Shown here piece by piece: positions 7,851-14,873 of a stretch of 26,460 bases of DNA. The stretch is from Hylemonella sp. UBA6679 (GTDB lineage Bacteria; Pseudomonadota; Gammaproteobacteria; Burkholderiales; Burkholderiaceae_C), in contig DKJZ01000006.1 in assembly GCA_002454975.1 (NCBI GenBank), positions 1 through 26,460 of the forward strand, written 5' to 3'. The stretch's first letter is position 1. Every line of letters starts with the position of its first letter. The translations under genes and the position numbers were made by a program. Under the pieces are notes generated by a model. That model was not told the origin of the DNA. It saw only the letters and a list, made by a program, of their open reading frames with translations, and made no database searches.

Positions 7851-8945
7851 ATGGCTGATGTGCTCATCCCCGCCCGAGCCGCTCCCGTGCAACACCACGG
7901 CTGGCGCGCCTGGCTGCGCTCCCAATTTGCGGGTTCACCAACGTCGGCACTGAGCAGCGCGCTGATTGTGGGCATGCTGGTGTATTGGTTGCCCGACTTT
8001 TGGTCGTGGGCTGTGACGCGTGCGCAATTTACGCCCTCCTTCGAGGCCTGCCGCGCCGACACAGCGGGAGCGTGCTGGGGCGTGATCGCAGAAAAATACC
8101 GCGTCATCCTGCTGGGGCGCTACCCACAAGACCAGGGCTGGCGACCGATGCTTGCCACACTCTTGTTGGTGGGCATGGTGGTGCTCAGTTGCAACCGCCG
8201 CAGCTGGCGAACGGCCCTGCTGCCAGCCTGGCTGGTGGCCCTGGTGCTGGGTTGGTGGTTGATGCATGGCGGCGCAGGCTTGAGCCGTGTGGACACCGAC
8301 CGTTGGGGTGGTCTGCCTTTGACCATCTTGCTCTCCACGCTGTCGATCGCACTGGCCTTTCCGCTGGCCGTGATAGTGGCCTTGGGCCGACGCTCTGACT
8401 TGCCCGCCGTGCGCACGGTGTGCGCCACCTATGTGGAGGTGGTGCGGGGCGTGCCACTGGTCTCGGTGCTGTTCATGGCCTCGTTCATGTTCCCGCTCTT
8501 AATGCCCCAAGGCATGACGGTCGATGTGCTTTTGCGCGTGCTGGCCGGCATCAGTTTGTTTGCCGCAGCCTACATGGCCGAGGTGGTGCGCGGTGGCTTG
8601 CAAGCCCTGCCCAAGGGGCAAACCGAGGCAGCGGCCTCGCTGGGCTTGAGCTACTGGCAAACCCAGCATCGCATCGTGCTGCCGCAAGCGCTGGCCACCG
8701 TGGTGCCCGGGCTCATGAACAACTTCATTGCCATCTTCAAAGACACCTCACTCGTGACCATCGTGAGCTTGTACGAGCTCACCGGCTCGCTGGGCCTGGC
8801 ACTCAATTCGGATGCCGATTGGCGGCCCTTCAAGCTCGAGGCCTACCTCTTCATCGCCTTGATTTATTGTGTGTTTTGCTTTGCCATGTCCCGCTACAGC
8901 CTGCGCGTGGAACAACAACTCAACCGGGGACGCGTGCATGTCTGA
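7851..8945 (+). CDS. aapM: General L-amino acid ABC transporter permease AapM
   Basis: A 364-residue permease with several membrane segments in the first half, including an extra pair before the core domain (LATLLLVGMVVL and LLPAWLVALVLGWWL) as in AapM/BztC. The core has WGGLPLTILLSTLSIALAFP, the ATYVEVVRGVPLVSVLF block, and the EAA loop GLQALPKGQTEAAASLGLS. It ends with the amphipathic RYSLRVEQQLNRGR helix seen in this family. It pairs with AapQ and is energised by AapP. It starts 4 bases after aapQ, and its last 8 bases overlap the start of aapP, so it sits in the middle of an intact operon. Confidence 0.9.
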   Translation: MADVLIPARAAPVQHHGWRAWLRSQFAGSPTSALSSALIVGMLVYWLPDFWSWAVTRAQFTPSFEACRADTAGACWGVIAEKYRVILLGRYPQDQGWRPMLATLLLVGMVVLSCNRRSWRTALLPAWLVALVLGWWLMHGGAGLSRVDTDRWGGLPLTILLSTLSIALAFPLAVIVALGRRSDLPAVRTVCATYVEVVRGVPLVSVLFMASFMFPLLMPQGMTVDVLLRVLAGISLFAAAYMAEVVRGGLQALPKGQTEAAASLGLSYWQTQHRIVLPQALATVVPGLMNNFIAIFKDTSLVTIVSLYELTGSLGLALNSDADWRPFKLEAYLFIALIYCVFCFAMSRYSLRVEQQLNRGRVHV

Positions 8946-9678
8946 GCCCATCATCCAATTTGAAGGCGTCAACAAATGGTTTGGTGCCCTGCACGTGCTG
9001 CGCGACATCGACCTGCAAGTTGCCGCTGGTGAGCGCATCGTCATTTGTGGCCCCTCGGGCTCGGGCAAGTCCACCTTGATACGCTGCATCAACCGGCTTG
9101 AAGAACACCAAAGCGGCCGCTTGGTCGTCGGTGGCATTGAGCTAGGAGACGACCAACGCGCCATCGATGCGGTGCGGCAGCAGGTGGGCATGGTGTTTCA
9201 GCAGTTCAATTTGTTCCCGCACCTCACGGTGCTGGAAAACCTCACGCTCTCACCCATGCTGGTGGGCAAGCTCAGCAAAGCCGATGCGGTGGCGCGCGCC
9301 ATGCAGCAGCTTGAGCGGGTGCGCATTGCCGAACAAGCGCACAAGTTTCCCCTGCAGCTCTCAGGAGGGCAGCAACAGCGCGTGGCCATTGCGCGGGCGC
9401 TGTGCCTCACCCCAAAAATCATGTTGTTTGACGAGCCCACCTCAGCCCTGGACCCCGAGATGATCAAAGAGGTGCTTGATGTGATGGTGCAACTGGCCGA
9501 CCAGGGCATCACCATGTTGTGCGTGACCCACGAGATGGGCTTTGCCAAAGCCGTGGCAGACCGGGTGATCTTCATGGACCAAGGCCAAATCATCGAGCAA
9601 AACACGCCTGAGGCTTTTTTCAAGCAGCCGCAAAGCGAACGCGGCCAGGCGTTTTTATCCAAAATACTCGGCCACTGA
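8938..9678 (+). CDS. aapP: General L-amino acid ABC transporter ATP-binding protein AapP
   Basis: A 246-residue ABC ATPase. Walker A is GPSGSGKST (residues 38-46), the Q-loop is in VFQQFNLFPH, the signature is LSGGQQQRVAIARAL, Walker B is IMLFDEPTSALDPE, and the switch His is in CVTHEMGFA. These are characteristic of polar amino acid importers (GlnQ/HisP/AapP). The ATG at 8938 follows GGGGA and overlaps the end of aapM by 8 bases. An upstream in-frame extension to 8869 lies wholly inside aapM and is rejected. It completes aapJQMP. Confidence 0.94.
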   Translation: MSEPIIQFEGVNKWFGALHVLRDIDLQVAAGERIVICGPSGSGKSTLIRCINRLEEHQSGRLVVGGIELGDDQRAIDAVRQQVGMVFQQFNLFPHLTVLENLTLSPMLVGKLSKADAVARAMQQLERVRIAEQAHKFPLQLSGGQQQRVAIARALCLTPKIMLFDEPTSALDPEMIKEVLDVMVQLADQGITMLCVTHEMGFAKAVADRVIFMDQGQIIEQNTPEAFFKQPQSERGQAFLSKILGH

Positions 9679-9702
9679 AACCATCCCCGTGGCCGCCACA
9701 TC

Positions 9703-9993
9703 ATGAACGATCTTTTCTCTGAGCTTCAAACCCTGGCGCAAGACATGCATGCCCTCAAAAGCGGCAGCCTCAGCGTGGCCGCCTTTAGCCAACAGGCACG
9801 TGCTCAGCAAGCCCTGCTGCAAGCCTTGCCTGAAAAATTCAGCGTGGTTTTGCATGGTCTGCTCGACCGGCTGGAATCCAGCGCGCTGTTTGCCGAGGAA
9901 AGCTGCTCGTTCAGCCAGCAAGACCTGTTTGACAGCCTGCAGATGTGGCTGGACAAAGCCAAGCTGGCCTTGGATCGCCAGCCCGGAGCTTGA
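9703..9993 (+). CDS. Small helical protein of unknown function
   Basis: A 96-residue acidic, probably all-helical soluble protein (MNDLFSELQTLAQDMHALKS at the start; leucine- and alanine-rich heptad-like spacing thereafter). It has one cysteine in EESCSFSQQD and no membrane segment or known motif. I do not recognise the family. It begins 24 bases after aapP on the same strand and could be read from the aap promoter, but no strong ribosome binding site precedes the ATG. Codon use matches its neighbours, which supports a real gene. The alternative frames over this stretch give low-complexity proteins with unlikely composition. A palindrome 5 bases after the stop separates it from the next unit. 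Confidence 0.6.
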   Translation: MNDLFSELQTLAQDMHALKSGSLSVAAFSQQARAQQALLQALPEKFSVVLHGLLDRLESSALFAEESCSFSQQDLFDSLQMWLDKAKLALDRQPGA

Positions 9994-10012
9994 TTTCCGA
10001 TCAAATTGATCG
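9990..10012. promoter_or_regulatory. Palindromic operator-like element upstream of the iorA-like gene
   Basis: CGATCAAATTGATCG at 9998-10012 is a perfect 15-base palindrome around a central A. Directly before it, TTGAT at 9990-9994 adds a third half-site of the same TTGAT/ATCAA type. The element overlaps the stop of the small gene and lies about 100 bases before the iorA-like start. A one-base centre cannot form an RNA hairpin loop with full arms, so a protein binding site is more likely than a terminator. TATAAA at 10052-10057 could be a -10, but no good -35 accompanies it. Confidence 0.35.
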
Positions 10013-10110
10013 AGTTGCACTTTTTATCGGTCTGGTGCGGCAGAAATCGCCTATAAAACGTTGTGGGGCCGAAGCGTTTGGCCTCCTTCTTATAAATTCT
10101 GGAGACAAGC

Positions 10111-10614
10111 ATGGCCAAACTCAATGTCAACGGACAGGTGCGCGATGTAGACGCCGAACCGGACACCCCCCTCTTGTGGGTCTTGCGTGAACAACTCGGC
10201 TTGACTGGCACCAAGTACGGCTGCGGTATCGCACAGTGCGGCGCCTGCACCGTGCACATCGACGGTGTGGCCACCCGCACCTGCGTGCGCCCCCTGGCCT
10301 CGGTCAGCGCGAACCAAAAAGTCATCACCATCGAGGGTCTGTCCAAAGACGGCTCGCACCCGGTGCAACAAGCCTGGGCCAAACTGGACGTGCCGCAATG
10401 CGGCTTTTGCCAGTCCGGCATGATCATGGCCGTGACCGCCCTGCTCAAGGCCAAACCCAACCCAAGCGACGCCGAGATCAACCAGTCCATCACCAACATC
10501 TGCCGCTGCGGCACCTACAACCGTGTGCGCGCTGCCATCAAAGTGGTGGCCAGCGGTGGCAAAACCGCCTCGGCCGGCCTGGCCATTCAACATGCCAATG
10601 GCAGCACCACCTAA
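10111..10614 (+). CDS. iorA: [2Fe-2S] subunit of an IorAB-type molybdenum hydroxylase
   Basis: A 167-residue xanthine-oxidase-family iron-sulfur subunit. The plant-type cluster ligands are Cys38, Cys43, Cys46 and Cys58 (in YGCGIAQCGACTVHIDG and TRTC). The second cluster ligands are Cys97, Cys100, Cys131 and Cys133 (QCGFCQSG and CRCGTYNRVRAA). The CRCGTYNR form is characteristic of two-subunit hydroxylases such as isoquinoline 1-oxidoreductase IorA, nicotinate dehydrogenase small subunits and membrane-linked aldehyde dehydrogenases, which lack a FAD subunit and pass electrons to cytochrome c. TGGAGA precedes the ATG at 10111. It begins the unit that continues with the large subunit and soxXYZA. 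The symbol marks the family; the substrate is not known. Confidence 0.85.
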   Translation: MAKLNVNGQVRDVDAEPDTPLLWVLREQLGLTGTKYGCGIAQCGACTVHIDGVATRTCVRPLASVSANQKVITIEGLSKDGSHPVQQAWAKLDVPQCGFCQSGMIMAVTALLKAKPNPSDAEINQSITNICRCGTYNRVRAAIKVVASGGKTASAGLAIQHANGSTT

Positions 10615-10623
10615 GGAGCCAAC

Positions 10624-12792
10624 ATGAGCATGAACCGACGTGATTTTTTAGCCACCTCCGCTGCCACTGCTGGCGGCCTGGGCTTGAGCTTTCATGTGCC
10701 CTTTGCCTCGGCGCAAAACCCACCGTCTGACCTGCCTGAGGTCAACGCCTGGGTGATCGTCAAGCCTGACGACACCATCATCATCCGGATTGCCCGCTCT
10801 GAAATGGGACAAGGCACGCTCACAGGCTTGGCCCAATTGGTGGCTGAAGAGCTGTCGTGCGACTGGGCCAAAGTCACCACCGAGTACCCCACCCCGGGTC
10901 AGAACCTGGCGCGCAAACGCGTGTGGGGCAACATGTCCACCGGCGGCAGCCGAGGGATTCGTGAGTCCAACGAGTACGTGCGCAAAGGCGGTGCTGCAGC
11001 GCGCATGATGCTGGTGCAAGCCGCCGCCAACAGCTGGGGCGTGCCCAGCGCTGAGTGCACGGCTGCCAAAAGCGTGATCACCCACACCCCCAGCGGACGC
11101 ACCGTGAGCTTTGGCAAGGTGGCAGCCGCAGCGGGCCAGCTCAGCGCACCTGAGGCAGCGAGCATCACCCTCAAAGACCCAAAAACCTGGACGCTGGCTG
11201 GCAAGCGCCTGGCGCGTCTGGACACCGTCAAGAAAACCACCGGCGAGCAAAACTACGGCATCGACGTGAACTTGCCAGGCATGCTCAATGCAGCCATCAA
11301 AGACTGCCCGGTGTTTGGCGGCAAGGTCAAAAGCTTCAATGCCGCTGCTGTGGAAGGCCGACGCGGCGTCAAAAAAGTGGTGCAGGTGGGCAGCAGTGCC
11401 GTGGCGGTGGTGGCTGACACCTGGTGGCGTGCCAAGAGTGCCTTGGATGCTTTGCCCATCGAATGGGATTTTGGCAGCAACGCCAACGCCAGCAATGAGA
11501 CGATTGCCGCCATGCTCTCGGCTGGCCTAACAGCCAGTGACGCCGTGGTGGGCAACAGCAACGGTGACGCTCCCGCTGCGATTGCTGCGGCTGCCAGAAA
11601 AATTGAAGCCGTGTACGCCTACCCCTACCAAAACCATGCGCCCATGGAGCCCATGAACGCCACCGCGCGTTGGACCCCTGAGCGTTGCGAGGTCTGGGTG
11701 CCCACACAAAACGGTGATGCCGCCTTGGCTGCGACCGCCGAAGCCTCGGGCCTGCCCATTGCCCAGTGCGAGGTGCACAAGCAGTACCTGGGCGGGGGGT
11801 TTGGTCGCAGGGGTCGTTCAGACTTTGTGACCCAAGCGGTGAACATCGCCAAGCAGATGCCTGGCACGCCCATCAAGATGATTTGGAGCCGTGAAGAAGA
11901 CATGGCGCACTGCTTCTACCACCCGGTCACGCAGTGCAAGCTCTCGGCGGGCCTGGACGCGCAGGGCAACATCACCGGTTTGCATGTGCGCATTTCTGGG
12001 CAGTCCATCTTGGCAACCGTTGCGCCTCTGAACATCAGAAACGGCAAAGACCCGGTCATGTTCCAGGGGCTGGACGCTGCAGGCGGGGCCGAGTCGGCCA
12101 TAGGCTACAGCTTTCCCAACCTGCTGGTGGACCACGCCATGCGCAACCCGCATGTGCCCGCTGGTTTCTGGCGCGGGGTGAACCTGAACCAAAACGCCAT
12201 TTACCTCGAGTGCTTTGTCGACGAGATTGCCCACGCCACCCAGCAAGACCCGCTGGCGCTGCGCCGCAAGCTCATGGCCAACCACCCCAAGCACCTGGCG
12301 GTGCTCAACGCTGTGGCAGAGAAAGCCGGCTGGGACAAGCCCGCGCCCAAGGGCGTGTTCCGCGGCTTGGCGCAAACCATGGGGTTTGGCAGCTACGTGG
12401 CCGCGTGTGCTGAGGTGTCGGTGAGCAAAGACGGCGCGCTCAAAATCCACCGCATTGTGGCGGCCACCGACCCCGGTCACGCGGTGAACCCGCAGCAGAT
12501 TGAGGCGCAGGTGGAGGGCTCCTTCGCTTATGGCTTGTCGGCCGCGCTGTTTGGCGAGATCACCATCAAAGACGGCCGTGTGGTGGAGGACAACTTCCAC
12601 ACCTACCCCGTGGTGCGCATGGCCGACATGCCCCCGGTTGAAACCGTGACAGTGCCCTCGGGTGGCTTCTGGGGTGGCGTGGGCGAGCCCACCATCGCTG
12701 TGGCTGCGCCGGCGGTGCTCAATGCGATTTTTGCCGCCACAGGCAAACGCATCCGCGACCTGCCGCTGAAAAAGCACAGCCTCAAGGCCTGA
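10624..12792 (+). CDS. iorB: Mo-cofactor-binding large subunit of an IorAB-type hydroxylase (Tat-exported)
   Basis: A 722-residue xanthine-dehydrogenase-family molybdopterin subunit. A Tat signal is evident: MSMNRRDFLATSAATAGG, then a hydrophobic stretch to about residue 30. Family motifs include IARSEMGQGTLTGLAQLVAEE, GGGFGRRGRSDFV, an AGFWRGVNLNQNA segment, and the C-terminal GGVGEPTIAVAAPAVLNA, whose Glu is the expected catalytic base. It should hydroxylate or oxidise a small aldehyde or N-heterocycle at the Mo centre on the periplasmic side, with electrons leaving through the iron-sulfur subunit. The gene has AAGGAGCC before the ATG and starts 9 bases after the small subunit. soxX starts 8-20 bases after its stop. 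The Mo-cofactor should be the cytosine dinucleotide form, so MocA in this window may serve it. Confidence 0.87.
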   Translation: MSMNRRDFLATSAATAGGLGLSFHVPFASAQNPPSDLPEVNAWVIVKPDDTIIIRIARSEMGQGTLTGLAQLVAEELSCDWAKVTTEYPTPGQNLARKRVWGNMSTGGSRGIRESNEYVRKGGAAARMMLVQAAANSWGVPSAECTAAKSVITHTPSGRTVSFGKVAAAAGQLSAPEAASITLKDPKTWTLAGKRLARLDTVKKTTGEQNYGIDVNLPGMLNAAIKDCPVFGGKVKSFNAAAVEGRRGVKKVVQVGSSAVAVVADTWWRAKSALDALPIEWDFGSNANASNETIAAMLSAGLTASDAVVGNSNGDAPAAIAAAARKIEAVYAYPYQNHAPMEPMNATARWTPERCEVWVPTQNGDAALAATAEASGLPIAQCEVHKQYLGGGFGRRGRSDFVTQAVNIAKQMPGTPIKMIWSREEDMAHCFYHPVTQCKLSAGLDAQGNITGLHVRISGQSILATVAPLNIRNGKDPVMFQGLDAAGGAESAIGYSFPNLLVDHAMRNPHVPAGFWRGVNLNQNAIYLECFVDEIAHATQQDPLALRRKLMANHPKHLAVLNAVAEKAGWDKPAPKGVFRGLAQTMGFGSYVAACAEVSVSKDGALKIHRIVAATDPGHAVNPQQIEAQVEGSFAYGLSAALFGEITIKDGRVVEDNFHTYPVVRMADMPPVETVTVPSGGFWGGVGEPTIAVAAPAVLNAIFAATGKRIRDLPLKKHSLKA

Positions 12793-12812
12793 GGTTTTAA
12801 GTGGACCCAAGC

Positions 12813-13253
12813 ATGTTCAGGACCACCCTCACCCGGCGCCTGGCCACGCTTGTGGTTGGCAGCGCAGTGCTTGCCGCTCAAGCCCACGCCCAGCCCAGCG
12901 CCGTGCCGGGCTGGGCCACCCCCCTGGCCAGTTCGGCTGACCCTGCGCGGGGGCAAGCCATTGTGCTCAAACGTCAAGAAGGCTTGTGCCTGCTCTGCCA
13001 CAGCGGGCCGTTTCCGCAAGAACCCTTTCAAGGCAACCTGGCCCCCACGCTCGAGGGCGTGGGCACACGCATGTCGGCTGCACAACTGCGGCTGCGCATG
13101 ATGGACAGCCGACAGATCAACCCCGAGTCCATCATGCCGCCCTACTTTGAAACGCGTGGCCTGCAACGGGTGGGGGCTGCTTTTGCGGGCAAAACCTTGC
13201 TCAATGCCCAGCAAATTGAAGACGTGGTGGCCTACCTGCAAACCTTGAAATGA
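12813..13253 (+). CDS. soxX: Sulfur-oxidation c-type cytochrome SoxX
   Basis: A 146-residue monoheme cytochrome. The signal peptide runs from MFRTTLTRRL to AQAHAQ (about residue 27). The heme motif is CLLCH (59-63). The axial Met is in PESIMPPYF (Met108), a hallmark of SoxX, followed by AFAGKTLLNAQQIEDVVAYLQTL. SoxX pairs with SoxA to attach a sulfur compound oxidatively to the SoxY cysteine and carries the electrons away. A GTG at 12801 gives four extra residues; the ATG at 12813 is preferred because the signal peptide starts there. The stop overlaps the soxY start by 4 bases (ATGA). It directly follows the molybdenum hydroxylase large subunit, an unusual neighbour. Confidence 0.88.
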   Translation: MFRTTLTRRLATLVVGSAVLAAQAHAQPSAVPGWATPLASSADPARGQAIVLKRQEGLCLLCHSGPFPQEPFQGNLAPTLEGVGTRMSAAQLRLRMMDSRQINPESIMPPYFETRGLQRVGAAFAGKTLLNAQQIEDVVAYLQTLK

Positions 13254-13735
13254 ACCGTCTAGACCCCATCAAACCACTGCCTAGCCACACACGCCGGCAA
13301 CTCATGCGCAGCAGCGCTGCCCTGGGTGTCAGCTTCCTGGTGGGTGAGGCCCATGCCACACCCCTAAGCTTGCAAGAGGCTGTCAAAGCGTTCACAGGCG
13401 GTGCTCACCTCAACCGCGGTCGTGTGCGCATCGACATTGCCGCACTCGTGGACAACGGCAACACCGTGCCGGTGAGCATCCATGCTCAGAGCCCCATGAC
13501 AGCCACCGACCACGTCACCGCGCTTGCTTTGTTCTCAGAAAAAAACCCGCAGAGCGAAACGTTTGTGGCCCGCATGAACCACCTGGCGGGACGCGCCTCG
13601 GTCAGTACCCGCATACGCCTGGCCAACTCGCAAACCCTCACCGCGGTGGCGCGCATGAACGATGGGAGTTACTGGGCGCACAGCGCCGAGGTGATCGTGA
13701 CCATTGCCGCCTGCATCGAAGACGCGGACGAATGA
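13250..13735 (+). CDS. soxY: SoxY-type sulfur carrier with atypical C-terminal arm
   Basis: A 161-residue SoxY homologue. It has a Tat-like leader (HTRRQLMRSSAALGVSFLVG, then EAHA). The SoxY fold core follows: GRVRIDIAALVDNGNTVPV, ALFSEKNPQSETF, STRIRLANSQTLTAVARMND. Standard SoxY ends in GGCGG, the swinging arm whose Cys carries the sulfur intermediate. Here the end reads VTIAACIEDADE: a single Cys (155) is kept, but the flanking glycines are replaced by Ala-Ala and Ile, with an acidic tail added. The DNA there is in the same frame as the body, and the stop overlaps soxZ by 4 bases, so this is not an obvious sequencing error. Function as a covalent carrier is plausible but may differ from thiosulfate oxidation. 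Confidence 0.85.
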   Translation: MNRLDPIKPLPSHTRRQLMRSSAALGVSFLVGEAHATPLSLQEAVKAFTGGAHLNRGRVRIDIAALVDNGNTVPVSIHAQSPMTATDHVTALALFSEKNPQSETFVARMNHLAGRASVSTRIRLANSQTLTAVARMNDGSYWAHSAEVIVTIAACIEDADE

Positions 13736-14058
13736 GCATGACCCCAACCCTCATCAAAGCCCCGAAAACAGCACGTGCTGGCGAGGTCATCGAGATCTCG
13801 ACCACCATCGCACACCCCATGGACAGCGGCTACAAGCCCGGTGCCGACGGCAAGCTCATGCCACGCAACATCGTGCAGAACCTGAGCTGCCACTACCTAG
13901 GCGAGTTGGTGTTTGAAGCCCAATTTTTTCCAGCGATTGCCTCCAACCCGTTTGTGAGTTTTCATGTGCGCGCCACGCGCAGCGGTGCCCTGCTGCTGCA
14001 TTGGCGCGGCGACCATGGCTTTAGCCACACCGAAACCGTTCAGCTTGTGGTGACATGA
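13732..14058 (+). CDS. soxZ: SoxZ, partner of the SoxY carrier
   Basis: A 108-residue protein typical of SoxZ: KAPKTARAGEVIEISTTIAHPMDSGY, then MPRNIVQNLSCHYLGELVF, FPAIASNPFVSFHVRATRSG and HTETVQLVV. No signal peptide is expected, since SoxZ is exported as a complex with Tat-borne SoxY, and none is seen. It scaffolds SoxY in the periplasm. The start overlaps the soxY stop (ATGA) and the stop overlaps the soxA start in the same manner, so the four sox genes are translationally coupled. The SoxZ appears standard, in contrast to SoxY. Confidence 0.9.
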   Translation: MSMTPTLIKAPKTARAGEVIEISTTIAHPMDSGYKPGADGKLMPRNIVQNLSCHYLGELVFEAQFFPAIASNPFVSFHVRATRSGALLLHWRGDHGFSHTETVQLVVT

Positions 14059-14873
14059 CGCGTCTAGCGCTCAAGCAACTGCGCGCACGCTGTGTCGCAA
14101 GCGCGCAGCGCGAAGGTGTGCGGCGCTGGTTGCTGGCAGTTGCGCTGGGTGCTGCTGTGACCAGCCCCGTGGTTTGGGCGCAAACCCCCAAGTCTGGCTT
14201 TGACTTCATGAGCGCGCAGCTACAAGCCATGCAAAACGATGAGGCCAACAACCCTGGCATGTTGTGGGTGCGTCAAGGCCTGGCGCTGTGGCACAGCAGC
14301 GCTGGCGTCACGGCTTCCTGCGCGAGTTGTCATGCTCAGCCAGAGCGCATGCGCGGTGTGGCCACGCGCTACCCGGCGTTTTCTGAAGCCGTACAGCGCC
14401 CTGTCAACTTAGGGCAGCGTATCAACCAGTGCCGAGAACGTCAGGGCGCTGGTGCCTTCAAGCTTGAGAGCCGCGAATTGCTCAGCCTGGAAACACTGGT
14501 GGCCTACCAGTCACGAGGCATGCCCATCACACCGCCCGATGACCCGCGTTTGACCCCTTTTGTCGAGCAAGGGCGGGAACGCTACATGCAGCGCATGGGC
14601 CAGCTCAACTTGTCGTGTGCGCAGTGCCACGACCAACGCGCGGGTCAGCGACTAGGGGGCAACACCATCCCCACCGCGCACCCCACGGGCTACCCGATTT
14701 ACCGCTTGGAGTGGAACGGCGTGGGTGGTTTGCAGCGACGCTTGCGCAACTGCATGAGCGGCGTGCGAGCGCAACCTTACCCGCTCGGAGACCTGGCTTT
14801 GGTGGAACTGGAGTTGTACCTGGCGCGACAAGCTCAGGGCATGGCTTTGGAAACACCTGGCGTGCGACCCTGA
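14055..14873 (+). CDS. soxA: Diheme sulfur-oxidation cytochrome SoxA
   Basis: A 272-residue protein. After an N-terminal export signal (hydrophobic RWLLAVALGAAVTSPVVWAQ, ending near residue 43) it has two heme motifs, CASCH (89-93) and CAQCH (188-192). Cys126 (NQCRER) and Cys233 (LRNCMSGVRAQPYP) are the expected thiolate ligands; the latter corresponds to the active-site Cys-persulfide of SoxA. This is the diheme class. With SoxX it links the sulfur substrate to SoxY. The unit ends here: no soxB, soxC or soxD follows. Its last 40 bases overlap a convergent membrane-protein gene, so it has no terminator of its own. Confidence 0.88.
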   Translation: MTRLALKQLRARCVASAQREGVRRWLLAVALGAAVTSPVVWAQTPKSGFDFMSAQLQAMQNDEANNPGMLWVRQGLALWHSSAGVTASCASCHAQPERMRGVATRYPAFSEAVQRPVNLGQRINQCRERQGAGAFKLESRELLSLETLVAYQSRGMPITPPDDPRLTPFVEQGRERYMQRMGQLNLSCAQCHDQRAGQRLGGNTIPTAHPTGYPIYRLEWNGVGGLQRRLRNCMSGVRAQPYPLGDLALVELELYLARQAQGMALETPGVRP

